Assembly (NCBI GenBank): GCA_937885175.1 | Contig: CAKZZO010000063.1 | Coordinates: 1 to 64,000 of the forward strand | DNA length: 64,000 nucleotides | DNA from: an uncultured Treponema sp. | GTDB taxonomy: Bacteria; Spirochaetota; Spirochaetia; Treponematales; Treponemataceae | Reading direction: 5' to 3' | Shown here: positions 15,418 through 24,125 of the stretch, one piece after another | Layout: the number at the start of each line of letters is the position of its first letter | How positions within the stretch are numbered: the stretch's first letter is position 1 | Translations under genes and position numbers: made by a program | Notes under the pieces: model-generated | Told to the model about the DNA's origin: nothing | The model's input: the letters and a program-made list of their open reading frames with translations, nothing else | The model's database searches: none

Positions 15418-17475
15418 ATGAAAATGACACTTAGGAAATTGAATCCAAAAATCTGGAATCTCTGTGCGGGTCTGTTACTGGCTTTTTCCTTTGCGGCCTG
15501 TACCTACGAGGAGTACACCCTTACCATAAAGGATGCGGAAGAGGAGACCGAGGAATTTACGGAAAACAAAGTCTTCATTCGTAGCAGTGGAGACTTGACA
15601 GAAGATACAGCGAGAATCCGCCTCTACAAGGGGAACAAGTATGTCGCTTACATGGGCATGAATACCGCTCTTGCAACGCTTGCAAAACTGAATGTGGTAT
15701 CGACTTCCTACGCTGACGGCATCTATTCATACAAACTGAAAAACAGCGATGGAATACAGTTTGTCATAAACGTAAACCCGGGGAAGGGTACGGTCTATTG
15801 CGCAGGTTTTTATGAAATCTTCTCTACAAGCAAGAGTGATATAGCCCAAGCGGCTTCATCAACTGATACAAGTAGGAACTATCCCTTTGTCGCAATTTCT
15901 TCCACTACGAATGTCACTCCCTATACCTTTGACCTTGCAAAGTATGGCATGAAGATGTATGCAGGCTCGGACGATGCCTATCTCCCGCTTGCGGCTTTGT
16001 GTGCCATTTTCTATCCGGCAGGAAATTATCTGACATGGAACGGAGTTGACCTTATCAAGGGTACAGAGAGTTCGATAAGTGATTTCAAAGACTGGCGAAT
16101 GAAGGATGAACGCCAGAGCGAGCTGATTGACTACAACTACAACATGCTCTGCTTTATCCATGACTACTGCTATGGCCATCCGGGCTACTATGGGCTCTTT
16201 GATGAAGACAATGACGGCTTTAATCTGAAAGATGAAGAGACCAGAACTGCCGAGGCAGACAAGCTGGATTTTGACACGCTCCTTAAAAACCATGCAAAAG
16301 ATGTGTATGAGGGCTTGCACTCCGCTTCCTATAGCACCTATATTGCTTCGCTCTATAAGTTAACCAAATATGTCTACGGTGATGTTCACACAGGCATGAA
16401 GATTCCTTCAATGCCTGTAGGAAGCGAAATTGATACGACAGCCGCAAGAAAAGTGACGGTTTCCGGAAAATACAAAGTGTCGGATAAATGTGACGAGACT
16501 CTGAATGATATTATTGATGCACCAAAGCGAGATGTATTGGCAAAGAAAGCCTATGAGGAAGGCAGGCTGATTCTAAACCCCGGTGATGCGTATGTGACGA
16601 ATTTTTCTGGGCTGCCAATTCGCTATGTATCCTTTGATACGGCAACGAACCCTACGACAGCAGTCCTCCACTTTGACAGCTTTGAGGCAATAAATGATGC
16701 CGCCTGGAAAAAGGAATATCCGAAATGGATTTACTATAATGAGCAGACTGATGCAGAAAAAGCATTGATAGATGCTGCTACAGCAGACTCTGATTCCACA
16801 CGCTATGCCCAAAAGCCCTCTTACCCCAATGACGACCTGGGATTCTTTTATTATGCCTTTAATCAAATCGAAAACAAATACCCAACGGTAAAAAATGTGG
16901 TCATAGACATTTCCGTAAATGGTGGCGGTGCTGTGGCTGATGTGGGATTCTTGCTTAACTTCATTTGTTCTGGCTATTATGAGGGTAGCGGTGAAGATGA
17001 GGATTCTGTTTCTCAGGATGTCTGGCTGACAGATCAGGATGTTCATGCCGGTTCTAGCATAAAGACGATGTATTTTCTTGACCTGAATCTTGATGGGAAA
17101 ATTAATGCCCTTGATACCGAGGTGTGTGCTGCTCGTCGGAAAAAGTACAGCATAGCCATTCTGACTACAGGCTGCTCATTCTCTTGCGCAAATCTCTTCC
17201 CGGTTATGGCAAAGGACTTCGGCATAAAGATAATCGGTCAACGGTCACTGGGTGGCAGCTGTGATGTCGTTCCCTTCGTTACGGTAGACGGCTTTATTTA
17301 CCGATACTCTGTTGCTCGGCGTGGCGTTCCCGCAGACGGTAAGTATACCACCATGGAAAATGGTGCAGCCGTGGACAAAGAAATTAACTACGGCACGGGT
17401 ACTGATGCAGAAATTGCCGCTTTCTACAAGGAGGCCAGCCTTGGTGCGGCCGCAGCAGAAGTAGACAAGAAGTAA
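15418..17475 (+). CDS. S41-like peptidase lipoprotein
   Basis: A 685-residue protein with an N-terminal signal and lipobox ending at C28 (FSFAAC), so it should be anchored in a membrane facing the periplasm or outside. The middle carries DEDNDGFNLKDEE and later DLNLDGKINALD, both resembling EF-hand or dockerin calcium loops. The C-terminal S41-type region has VVIDISVNGGGAVADVG and GCSFSCANLF (likely nucleophile S589). It starts 9 bases after its truncated paralogue, a tandem duplication. The family seems expanded in treponemes; the substrate is unknown and the peptidase role is inferred from the fold motifs. Confidence 0.75.
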   Translation: MKMTLRKLNPKIWNLCAGLLLAFSFAACTYEEYTLTIKDAEEETEEFTENKVFIRSSGDLTEDTARIRLYKGNKYVAYMGMNTALATLAKLNVVSTSYADGIYSYKLKNSDGIQFVINVNPGKGTVYCAGFYEIFSTSKSDIAQAASSTDTSRNYPFVAISSTTNVTPYTFDLAKYGMKMYAGSDDAYLPLAALCAIFYPAGNYLTWNGVDLIKGTESSISDFKDWRMKDERQSELIDYNYNMLCFIHDYCYGHPGYYGLFDEDNDGFNLKDEETRTAEADKLDFDTLLKNHAKDVYEGLHSASYSTYIASLYKLTKYVYGDVHTGMKIPSMPVGSEIDTTAARKVTVSGKYKVSDKCDETLNDIIDAPKRDVLAKKAYEEGRLILNPGDAYVTNFSGLPIRYVSFDTATNPTTAVLHFDSFEAINDAAWKKEYPKWIYYNEQTDAEKALIDAATADSDSTRYAQKPSYPNDDLGFFYYAFNQIENKYPTVKNVVIDISVNGGGAVADVGFLLNFICSGYYEGSGEDEDSVSQDVWLTDQDVHAGSSIKTMYFLDLNLDGKINALDTEVCAARRKKYSIAILTTGCSFSCANLFPVMAKDFGIKIIGQRSLGGSCDVVPFVTVDGFIYRYSVARRGVPADGKYTTMENGAAVDKEINYGTGTDAEIAAFYKEASLGAAAAEVDKK

Positions 17476-17498
17476 AAACAGCAAATGGTATTTTTTAC

Positions 17499-17528
17499 TT
17501 GCCGTTAGATGTGATTTTGTTGTATCTT
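17499..17528 (+). promoter_or_regulatory. hslV promoter, leaderless type
   Basis: TTGCCG (17499–17504), an 18-base spacer and TATCTT (17523–17528). The -10 box ends 6 bases before the hslV ATG, so the transcript would start at or next to the start codon. Confidence 0.5.
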
Positions 17529-17534
17529 TAAGGT

Positions 17535-18071
17535 ATGGAAGAAAAGATTAGGAGTACAACAGTCATTGCCGTCAAGCGCAATGGAAAGGTTGCCATGGCG
17601 GGTGACGGTCAGGTTACGGCGGGAAATACTGTCGTAAAGGGTAATGCCCACAAAGTCCGCAAGATTTACAATGGCAAGGTGCTTACGGGCTTTGCCGGTT
17701 CTGTGGCAGATGCCTTTACCCTCTTTGACAAATTTGAAGAAAAACTAAAGGAATACAACGGCGACATCATGCGCTCTGCGGTGGAGCTGGCAAAACTCTG
17801 GCGTACAGAACGTGCCTATCAGAAACTTGAAGCCATGCTCCTTGTGGCAAACAGCGAGCGCATCCTTTTGATTAGCGGCGACGGCAACGTAATTGAGCCG
17901 GAAAATGATGTGTGTGCCATCGGTTCTGGCGGAAACTATGCCTATGCGGCAGCCTTGGCCTATCTGGAAGCAAGTGATTTAAGCGCAAGGGAAATTGCAG
18001 AAAAAAGCCTGAAAATCGCAGGCGACATCTGTATCTATACCAACCATACACTCACAATCGAGGAAATTTAA
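17535..18071 (+). CDS. hslV: ATP-dependent protease subunit HslV (ClpQ)
   Basis: The 178-residue threonine protease of the HslVU complex. It forms a double hexamer that degrades proteins fed in by HslU. The nucleophile is the Thr of the S-T-T-V motif; a short propeptide (MEEKIRS) must be removed first. The conserved GDGQVT follows at about residue 24. Length is normal. The stop overlaps the hslU start (TAATG), giving translational coupling. No separate ribosome site is convincing, which agrees with a leaderless message. Confidence 0.96.
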   Translation: MEEKIRSTTVIAVKRNGKVAMAGDGQVTAGNTVVKGNAHKVRKIYNGKVLTGFAGSVADAFTLFDKFEEKLKEYNGDIMRSAVELAKLWRTERAYQKLEAMLLVANSERILLISGDGNVIEPENDVCAIGSGGNYAYAAALAYLEASDLSAREIAEKSLKIAGDICIYTNHTLTIEEI

Positions 18072-19480
18072 TGGCACTTTCTGGACTTACCCCAAAACAA
18101 ATTGTAGAAAAACTGGACGCATATATCATCGGGCAAAAAGAGGCAAAGAAAGCCGTGGCGATTGCCTTGCGAAACCGTGAGCGGCGCATTCACTTGGATG
18201 AAGATATTCGTGATGAAGTTGCACCAAAAAATATCCTGATGATAGGACCTACTGGCGTTGGAAAAACCGAGATTGCCCGCCGCCTTGCAAAACTGGTAAA
18301 CGCACCCTTTCTCAAAGTGGAGGCAACCAAATACACCGAGGTAGGCTATGTTGGTCGTGATGTGGAAAGCATGATTCGAGACCTGATGGCTGTGGGCTAC
18401 ACCAATGTCAAGGCAGAGATGGAAGACAAACTGCGGGAGGCATGTAAGCCCAAGGTTGAAGAAAAACTCCTTGATTTGCTGCTTCCGGGCACGGGTGAAA
18501 AAGACAAGAAAAAGGATAAGTCGGCGGACACGCCCTTTGCCAATCCTGTTTCGCCCACGCTTCCTGAGCCTGCGGAAGGACAGAAGGAAGACCTGAATTC
18601 CACCCGTGAAAAATTCCGCCAGATGCTGCGGGAAGGCAAACTGGAAGACAGGGAAGTGGAAGTGACGGTAGAACGCACCACCCGTATGCCCAGCATGGGA
18701 ATCATTGCCAGCGGAAATATGGAAGACTTGCAGAGCGGAGTGGAAGACCTGACCCAAATGCTTACAGGCGGTCGCTTTAAGAAAAAGCAGGTTTCAATCC
18801 GTGAGGCCCGCAAGATTATTACGGAAGAAACACTGGATTCCATGATTGATGTGGACAAGGTTTCTGAAGAAGCCAAAAAGCGGGTGGAGCAGAGCGGCAT
18901 TGTCTTTATTGATGAAATTGATAAGATTGCCACCAAAGGCGGACAGGCTAGCGGGCAGGACGTAAGCCGAGAAGGCGTACAGCGCGACATTCTTCCCATT
19001 GTGGAAGGCTCCAAAGTCAATACTCGCTACGGTGTTGTAGATACTACCCACATTCTCTTTGTGGCTGCAGGAGCCTTTAGCGTGTCTGCTCCCAGCGATT
19101 TGATTCCTGAACTGCAAGGACGCTTTCCCCTGCGGGTGGAACTGGAATCTTTGAGCAAGGATGACTTTAAGCGCATTCTGACTGAACCGAAAAACTCCCT
19201 TTCCAAGCAGTATACGGCACTTTTGGGAACTGAGGGCGTTACCCTGGACTTTACCGATGATGCCATTGACAAGATGGCGGCAATCGCGGAAGAAGTGAAC
19301 AGCCACAGCGAAAATATCGGAGCCCGCCGCCTGCACACGATTATGGAAAAAGTCACCGAGGAAATCAGTTTTGATGCTGACGAGCACTCTGGCGAAACCA
19401 TAAAAGTGGACAGTTCCTTTGTGGAAGAAAAACTAAAGGGCATCAGTACCGATCAGGATTTGAGCCGCTACATTCTCTAG
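18071..19480 (+). CDS. hslU: ATP-dependent protease ATPase subunit HslU (ClpY)
   Basis: A 469-residue AAA+ unfoldase that hands substrates to HslV. Walker A is GPTGVGKT near residue 60, preceded by YIIGQ. The intermediate domain (about 110–240) has a charged Lys/Asp-rich insert. Walker B IVFIDEIDKI is near 280, and the C-terminal tail ends LSRYIL, the hydrophobic tail that docks on HslV. It overlaps hslV by one base. The cobalamin genes follow only 3 bases later. Confidence 0.97.
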   Translation: MALSGLTPKQIVEKLDAYIIGQKEAKKAVAIALRNRERRIHLDEDIRDEVAPKNILMIGPTGVGKTEIARRLAKLVNAPFLKVEATKYTEVGYVGRDVESMIRDLMAVGYTNVKAEMEDKLREACKPKVEEKLLDLLLPGTGEKDKKKDKSADTPFANPVSPTLPEPAEGQKEDLNSTREKFRQMLREGKLEDREVEVTVERTTRMPSMGIIASGNMEDLQSGVEDLTQMLTGGRFKKKQVSIREARKIITEETLDSMIDVDKVSEEAKKRVEQSGIVFIDEIDKIATKGGQASGQDVSREGVQRDILPIVEGSKVNTRYGVVDTTHILFVAAGAFSVSAPSDLIPELQGRFPLRVELESLSKDDFKRILTEPKNSLSKQYTALLGTEGVTLDFTDDAIDKMAAIAEEVNSHSENIGARRLHTIMEKVTEEISFDADEHSGETIKVDSSFVEEKLKGISTDQDLSRYIL

Positions 19481-19483
19481 CCC

Positions 19484-22156
19484 ATGGGTAATTTTCACGG
19501 CGGCGCAAATCCTTGCGAACTGGATTTTTCTGTAAACGTCAATCCCCTTGGGCTGCATCCTGCGTCTCAAGGGGCAGTATCTTTCCTCTCTCTGCATACA
19601 AAATCACTTTCGTCATATCCTGATGCAGACTGCACCGAATTGCGCGGACTTTTGTCACGATTCTGGTCTTTTCCTGCCCAACACATTGTGTGCAGTGCCG
19701 GGGCGGCGGACATGATTTTTTCCCTTGTGCAGGCGTATGCTCGCCAGAGTGACCTCAAAAGCCTGGTGATTGTGGAGCCAGCCTTTACGGAATACGAGCG
19801 GGCGGCTGTTCGTTGCGGCTTTTCCGTCCGTCATTTTTTGCTTTCTCAAAAGAATGCTTTTTCCTTTACAAAGGCAGACCTTGCCCGTCTGGCAGACGAC
19901 TTGGACGGAGCGGGAATGCTTTTTCTTGCACTGCCAGCCAATCCCACGGGCGCTCTTGTGCCAGCCGAGATGCTTTGTGAAATAGCCGCGCTTTGCGAAA
20001 AAAAACAGGTGTTTTTTTGTGTGGATGCAAGTTTTTCGCAGTTTTCCGCTTTGGCGGAGCAGACGCTGCGGGCTCTGCTTTCCCGCCGATCGGGTTTTCC
20101 CCATGTTCTTGTGCTGAATGCCTTTACCAAGTTTTATGGCATGGCAGGCTTACGGCTGGGCTATGCACTTTGCTTTTCAGAGACAATTGCCCGAATGTTG
20201 GCGGACAGTATGCGTCCCTGGCCAGTAGGAAGCACGGAACTTGCGGCGGGTCTTGCCGTCTTGCAGGCGGAAATACAGGAAAAAGGGAATGCACGCACGC
20301 TGTCTGAGTGGGAAAAATCTACGCGTAGTCTTGTTTTGGCTGAGCGTAGGCGGCTTACAGAGTCATTGCAGGCGCAGGACTACAAAGTCATTCCTGGTGA
20401 AGCCAATTTTATTTTATTCCGCTCAAAGGAAAACGACCTTGCCCAGCGGCTTTTGCAAAAAGGCATTGCCATCCGCTCTTGTGCTGATTTTTACGGTCTC
20501 GACCAAGAATGGTATCGTATTGCGGTGCGCAGCCAAAAAGAAAACAGCCGGCTCATTGCCGTTCTTGACGAATTGCAGGGCTGTCGCCATGAGAAAGCCG
20601 CTCAAGAAAGCACGGCTCTAACTCATCGCGCCAAAAATATCATGCTGCAGGGAACCATGAGCAATGCAGGTAAATCCCTTCTGACCGCCGCTTTGTGTCG
20701 GATTTTCAGGCAGGACGGCTATCGCGTTGCTCCCTTCAAAAGCCAGAACATGGCCTTGAATAGCGGTGTAACGGCGGACGGTCTTGAAATGGGGCGAGCA
20801 CAGATTATGCAGGCAGAGGCGGCAGGGCTTTTGCCTGATGTGCGTATGAATCCTGTCTTGCTAAAACCAACGGGTGACCATACCAGTCAGGTCATTGTAA
20901 ACGGAAAAGCTGTTGGAACTATGGATGCCCGCGAATATTTTTCTTTTCGCTCCAGTCTTCTTCCCCAGATTTTGGAAGCCTACGACTCTCTTTCCCGGGA
21001 AAATGACATTATTGTAATAGAAGGGGCGGGAAGTCCTGCCGAAATCAACCTGAAAAAAGACGACATTGTGAACATGGGGCTGGCAGAATTGCTGGATGCC
21101 CCGGTGCTGCTGGCGGGAGATATTGACCGTGGCGGAGTCTTTGCTTCTCTGTATGGAACCGCAGCCCTGGTGAATCAGAAAGAACGTCAGCGCATAAAGG
21201 CTTTTGTGATAAACAAATTTCGAGGCGATGTCTCTCTTTTGCAGGATGGACTTGACCAGATAGAGAATTTGACGGGAATTCCAGTGCTTGGCGTCGTGCC
21301 CTTTATTTCTGGCCTGATGATTGACGATGAAGATAGCCTGAGCGGTCAACTTGCTGCAGCTGAAAGTCAAAAAAACAAGCAGGAAGCCGCCCTGCATATT
21401 GCTGTACTGCGCCTTCCTTTTATTTCAAATTTTACGGACTTGCAGACATTCAGCCGTCTACCCTTTGTGCAGGTAAGTTTTTTTGACTCTTTTGACACGT
21501 ATTCCCAAGCGGTCAGTGAGTATGGGGAGCCGGATATGTTTGTGATTCCCGGTACAAAAAACACCGTTCATGCCCTTTTTTGGCTGCGGGAGACAAAACT
21601 TGACCGCCTTATCATTCAGAAAGCAAAAAGCGGACTTCCAACGATTGGCATTTGCGGCGGCTTTCAGCTTTTGGGAAAAATCCTGCGCGATGAAGATGGA
21701 AACGAAGATGAAGGCAGGCAAAGTGAAATGGCTGCGCTGGGGTTGCTTCCCATAGAAACGTCATTCACCAAAGAAAAAACGCGGGCGCAGGTGGACACGG
21801 TGCTTCAAAAAATTGTCGGAATCTTTGCACCGCTTTCTGGCTGCCGAGTTACCGGCTACGAGATTCATCAGGGCGTGACAAGGTTTTTTAGCACCGATGA
21901 CGGAGAAAAAACTGCTGTGCCATCTGTCTGTGTCTGTGAAAATGTCCTTGGCACCTATATCCATGGCTTTTTTGACAGTGATGAAATTTCCCGTGCAACC
22001 ATTGCTCTGCTCTGCCAGCGAAAAGGAATCCCCCTTCCTGCCTATCAGCCTTATCAGCAGGAGCGACAAGCCGCCTATGACCGTCTTGCAGACCTGGTGC
22101 GAAAGTCCCTGAATATGGATGCGGTCTACAAAATTGTCTTTGGCAACAAAGTATGA
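19484..22156 (+). CDS. CobD–CobQ fusion: threonine-phosphate decarboxylase / cobyric acid synthase
   Basis: An 890-residue bifunctional cobalamin-pathway protein. Residues 1–370 are a PLP-dependent aminotransferase-fold domain of the CobD/CobC type, with the N-terminal HGGANP and the PLP lysine K216 in FTKFYGMAGLRLGY. It would make aminopropanol phosphate. Residues 385–890 are cobyric acid synthase: a P-loop GTMSNAGKS near 390, and a glutamine amidotransferase domain with C724 (GICGGFQ) and the later Y-E-I-H. It would amidate adenosylcobyrinic diamide. The two are normally separate proteins. It starts 3 bases after hslU. No cobalamin riboswitch precedes it. Confidence 0.9.
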   Translation: MGNFHGGANPCELDFSVNVNPLGLHPASQGAVSFLSLHTKSLSSYPDADCTELRGLLSRFWSFPAQHIVCSAGAADMIFSLVQAYARQSDLKSLVIVEPAFTEYERAAVRCGFSVRHFLLSQKNAFSFTKADLARLADDLDGAGMLFLALPANPTGALVPAEMLCEIAALCEKKQVFFCVDASFSQFSALAEQTLRALLSRRSGFPHVLVLNAFTKFYGMAGLRLGYALCFSETIARMLADSMRPWPVGSTELAAGLAVLQAEIQEKGNARTLSEWEKSTRSLVLAERRRLTESLQAQDYKVIPGEANFILFRSKENDLAQRLLQKGIAIRSCADFYGLDQEWYRIAVRSQKENSRLIAVLDELQGCRHEKAAQESTALTHRAKNIMLQGTMSNAGKSLLTAALCRIFRQDGYRVAPFKSQNMALNSGVTADGLEMGRAQIMQAEAAGLLPDVRMNPVLLKPTGDHTSQVIVNGKAVGTMDAREYFSFRSSLLPQILEAYDSLSRENDIIVIEGAGSPAEINLKKDDIVNMGLAELLDAPVLLAGDIDRGGVFASLYGTAALVNQKERQRIKAFVINKFRGDVSLLQDGLDQIENLTGIPVLGVVPFISGLMIDDEDSLSGQLAAAESQKNKQEAALHIAVLRLPFISNFTDLQTFSRLPFVQVSFFDSFDTYSQAVSEYGEPDMFVIPGTKNTVHALFWLRETKLDRLIIQKAKSGLPTIGICGGFQLLGKILRDEDGNEDEGRQSEMAALGLLPIETSFTKEKTRAQVDTVLQKIVGIFAPLSGCRVTGYEIHQGVTRFFSTDDGEKTAVPSVCVCENVLGTYIHGFFDSDEISRATIALLCQRKGIPLPAYQPYQQERQAAYDRLADLVRKSLNMDAVYKIVFGNKV

Positions 22157-22162
22157 TATACT
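22134..22162 (+). promoter_or_regulatory. cobO promoter, leaderless type
   Basis: TTGTCT (22134–22139), a 17-base spacer and TATACT (22157–22162) with an extended TGA before it. The -10 box ends 6 bases before the ATG at 22169. Confidence 0.6.
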
Positions 22163-22168
22163 TTCCCC

Positions 22169-22723
22169 ATGATTCATCTGTACTATGGAGACGGAAAAGG
22201 TAAGACAACGGCGGCAATTGGACTGGCTGTCCGTGCAGCAGGAGAGGGGCTGCCTGTTTTTTTTGTGCAGTTTATGAAAAATGCACCCGTGGGGGAGGTG
22301 CTTTCCCTTGAAAAACTGGGCATTACGATAGTGCGTGGAAAAAGCGGCTCCCATTTTTTTTCACAGATGACGGAAGAAGAAAAGCGGGAAACTAAGAAGC
22401 GGGGGAACGAAAACCTTACCTGCGTCCTTGCCTCTCTTTACGAATCTACCTTTGCCGGCGAAAGGACAGGGGAAGAAAAGGGAGATTTACCCCGCGCCTT
22501 GCTTATTTTGGATGAAATCTGCGCCGCCTATCAACATGACTTGATTGACCGCAAGGCAGTGGATGCGCTCATTTTCAATCCTCCTCCGCTGGTGGAATTG
22601 GTGCTTACCGGGCGAAATCCGCCATCTTTGTTTTTGGAAAAAGCCGACTATATTACCGAGATGAAGAAAATCCGCCATCCCTATGATGCAGGGCTTGCGG
22701 CGCGAAAAGGGGTGGAGTTTTGA
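22169..22723 (+). CDS. cobO: Cob(I)yrinic acid a,c-diamide adenosyltransferase (CobO/BtuR type)
   Basis: The 184-residue enzyme that transfers the 5'-deoxyadenosyl group of ATP to the cobalt of corrinoids. The P-loop GDGKGKTT lies at residues 7–14, and the family motif ILDEICAAYQHDLID is in the middle. Length fits the BtuR/CobO family. It has its own leaderless-type promoter and overlaps the next gene by 4 bases. With the CobD–CobQ fusion upstream and cbiC downstream it forms a partial cobalamin cluster; the remaining corrin-ring genes are not in this window. Confidence 0.93.
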   Translation: MIHLYYGDGKGKTTAAIGLAVRAAGEGLPVFFVQFMKNAPVGEVLSLEKLGITIVRGKSGSHFFSQMTEEEKRETKKRGNENLTCVLASLYESTFAGERTGEEKGDLPRALLILDEICAAYQHDLIDRKAVDALIFNPPPLVELVLTGRNPPSLFLEKADYITEMKKIRHPYDAGLAARKGVEF

Positions 22724-23460
22724 CCGATAAAAATACCCAGGCGGGCAGGGAAGCACAAGACACGCTTTCATTATATTCTGAAAACTTTCTGCCTCATTTT
22801 GCAAGCATTGAACATCATGCGCCGGAGGATATTGAAGCGTCCAGCATGAAGACGATTGCCGCAGAGCTTTCTGCAAAAGGGCTTTCTGTTCCTGAGGAAA
22901 TTCGCCCCATAGTCTTTCGGGCAATTCATGCCAGCGCGGATTTTGACTATGCGGAAAACCTCGTTTTTTCGGAGGGGCTGCTGCCATTGGCATATGACTT
23001 ACTTTTACAAAAGCCTGTCATCGTCACTGACACAAATATGGCACTGGCAGGCATTAACAAGGCGGCCTGTGCCGGACTGGGCATAGAAAGTCATTGCTTT
23101 ATGGCAGACGAAGACGTGGCGGCGGCAAGTCGAAAGAGCGGACTCACCCGTGCTGTTTGCAGCGTGGACAAGACGGCCCGTCTTTTTGGAGCGGAAAGCG
23201 GAAAAAGTCTTCTGCGTCCAGTCATTTTTGCCTGCGGAAACGCGCCTACGGCCTTGGTACGCCTTCGGCAGTTGCATGACGCAGGCATTTTTTCTCCTGC
23301 TCTTGTTATTGGACTTCCCGTTGGCTTTGTAAACGTGGTCGCCGCCAAGGAACTGATTCTGCAAAGTCACATCCCTCATATCGTCATGCGTGGCCGTAAG
23401 GGCGGCTCCACCATTGCGGCGGCCATTTTAAATGCACTTTTATATTGCGTGAAGGCATAA
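22720..23460 (+). CDS. cbiC: Precorrin-8X methylmutase (CbiC/CobH)
   Basis: The 246-residue enzyme that moves a methyl group from C-11 to C-12 to give hydrogenobyrinate or cobyrinate. The catalytic His is probably H70 in FRAIHASADFDY, and the C-terminal GRKGGSTIAAAILNAL is a family signature. The start is TTG at 22720, overlapping the cobO stop, with GGGGTGGAG just upstream; no ATG is available nearby. Length is slightly above the family norm because of an N-terminal extension of some 30 residues. Confidence 0.93.
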   Translation: MTDKNTQAGREAQDTLSLYSENFLPHFASIEHHAPEDIEASSMKTIAAELSAKGLSVPEEIRPIVFRAIHASADFDYAENLVFSEGLLPLAYDLLLQKPVIVTDTNMALAGINKAACAGLGIESHCFMADEDVAAASRKSGLTRAVCSVDKTARLFGAESGKSLLRPVIFACGNAPTALVRLRQLHDAGIFSPALVIGLPVGFVNVVAAKELILQSHIPHIVMRGRKGGSTIAAAILNALLYCVKA

Positions 23461-23464
23461 GTCA

Positions 23465-23473
23465 TGGTATGCT
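23465..23473 (+). promoter_or_regulatory. Extended -10 promoter of the LRR gene
   Basis: TGG followed by TATGCT (23468–23473). Transcription would begin near 23,480, leaving a short leader that holds the strong ribosome site GGAGGTGG. Confidence 0.45.
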
Positions 23474-23494
23474 GAATTTTATTGGAGGTGGCTT

Positions 23495-24085
23495 ATGAGA
23501 CGATATTCCAGATTGGCAATCGTGGTTTCTCACATCAGTTCTGATGATGCACTGACTCCAGAAAATGATGTCGTGCGGTTGACTAATGGAAACACCGCCG
23601 TTGAAGTTTCTGATTTTGAGAATGCACTTCATATGCTGCCTCCTGGCAGTGAAGTCGCAGTGGTTGCACAAGGAACGGTAGGCAATACGACGGTGCACAA
23701 CATAAGCCGCATCATTCGCGAAAGCAATGTATTTGTAACGCTTGATTTATCTGCGGTGACGGAACTTTCCCGTGTTTTCGAAAGTTCTTTTCAGGAGAAT
23801 CCCCAACTTCTGGCCATGCATTTTCCCAGCAACTTGCTTTCGATAAATCCTCATGCCTTTGCAGGATGCAGTGCCCTTTCTTCTGTCATCATTCCTGCAA
23901 GTGTCATGCAGATTGGGGCTCAGGCTTTTGGCGGATGCCTGCAACTGCACCACTTGGAATTCAAAAATCCCATCGGCTGGAAACACGATGGAAAAGCCGT
24001 TGAGGAACTTGTCTCTCCCTTTGAGAATCCTGCAAAATTTGTTTTTGAGGACAGTCCTTTCTTTAATTGTGAACTTACCAGATAG
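23495..24085 (+). CDS. BspA-like leucine-rich repeat protein
   Basis: A 196-residue protein with no signal peptide. Residues 90–160 carry LRR_5-type repeats (FPSNLLSINPHAFAGCSAL, IPASVMQIGAQAFGGCLQL) known from treponemal and Bacteroides BspA-like proteins. The N-terminal half is a short alpha/beta region I do not recognise. Such repeats mediate protein binding. The start ATG follows TTGGAGGTGG. It is monocistronic, bounded by its own promoter and the terminator at 24,089. Without a secretion signal it is probably cytoplasmic. Confidence 0.75.
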   Translation: MRRYSRLAIVVSHISSDDALTPENDVVRLTNGNTAVEVSDFENALHMLPPGSEVAVVAQGTVGNTTVHNISRIIRESNVFVTLDLSAVTELSRVFESSFQENPQLLAMHFPSNLLSINPHAFAGCSALSSVIIPASVMQIGAQAFGGCLQLHHLEFKNPIGWKHDGKAVEELVSPFENPAKFVFEDSPFFNCELTR

Positions 24086-24088
24086 CAT

Positions 24089-24125
24089 AAAAAGGGGCTG
24101 CCCAATACATACAGCCCCTTTTTTT
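24089..24125. terminator. Bidirectional terminator between converging genes
   Basis: AAAAGGGGCTG pairs with CAGCCCCTTTT (stem 24089–24100 with 24112–24124), with A and T runs on either side. It serves the LRR gene on the plus strand and greA on the minus strand. Confidence 0.9.

Noticed and set aside
17535..17558. HslV N-terminal extension as a defect
   Set aside because: Short propeptides before the catalytic Thr are common in HslV of many bacteria.
19480..19484. Cobalamin riboswitch before the CobD–CobQ gene
   Set aside because: Only 3 bases separate it from hslU and no B12-box-like sequence was seen around the cluster.
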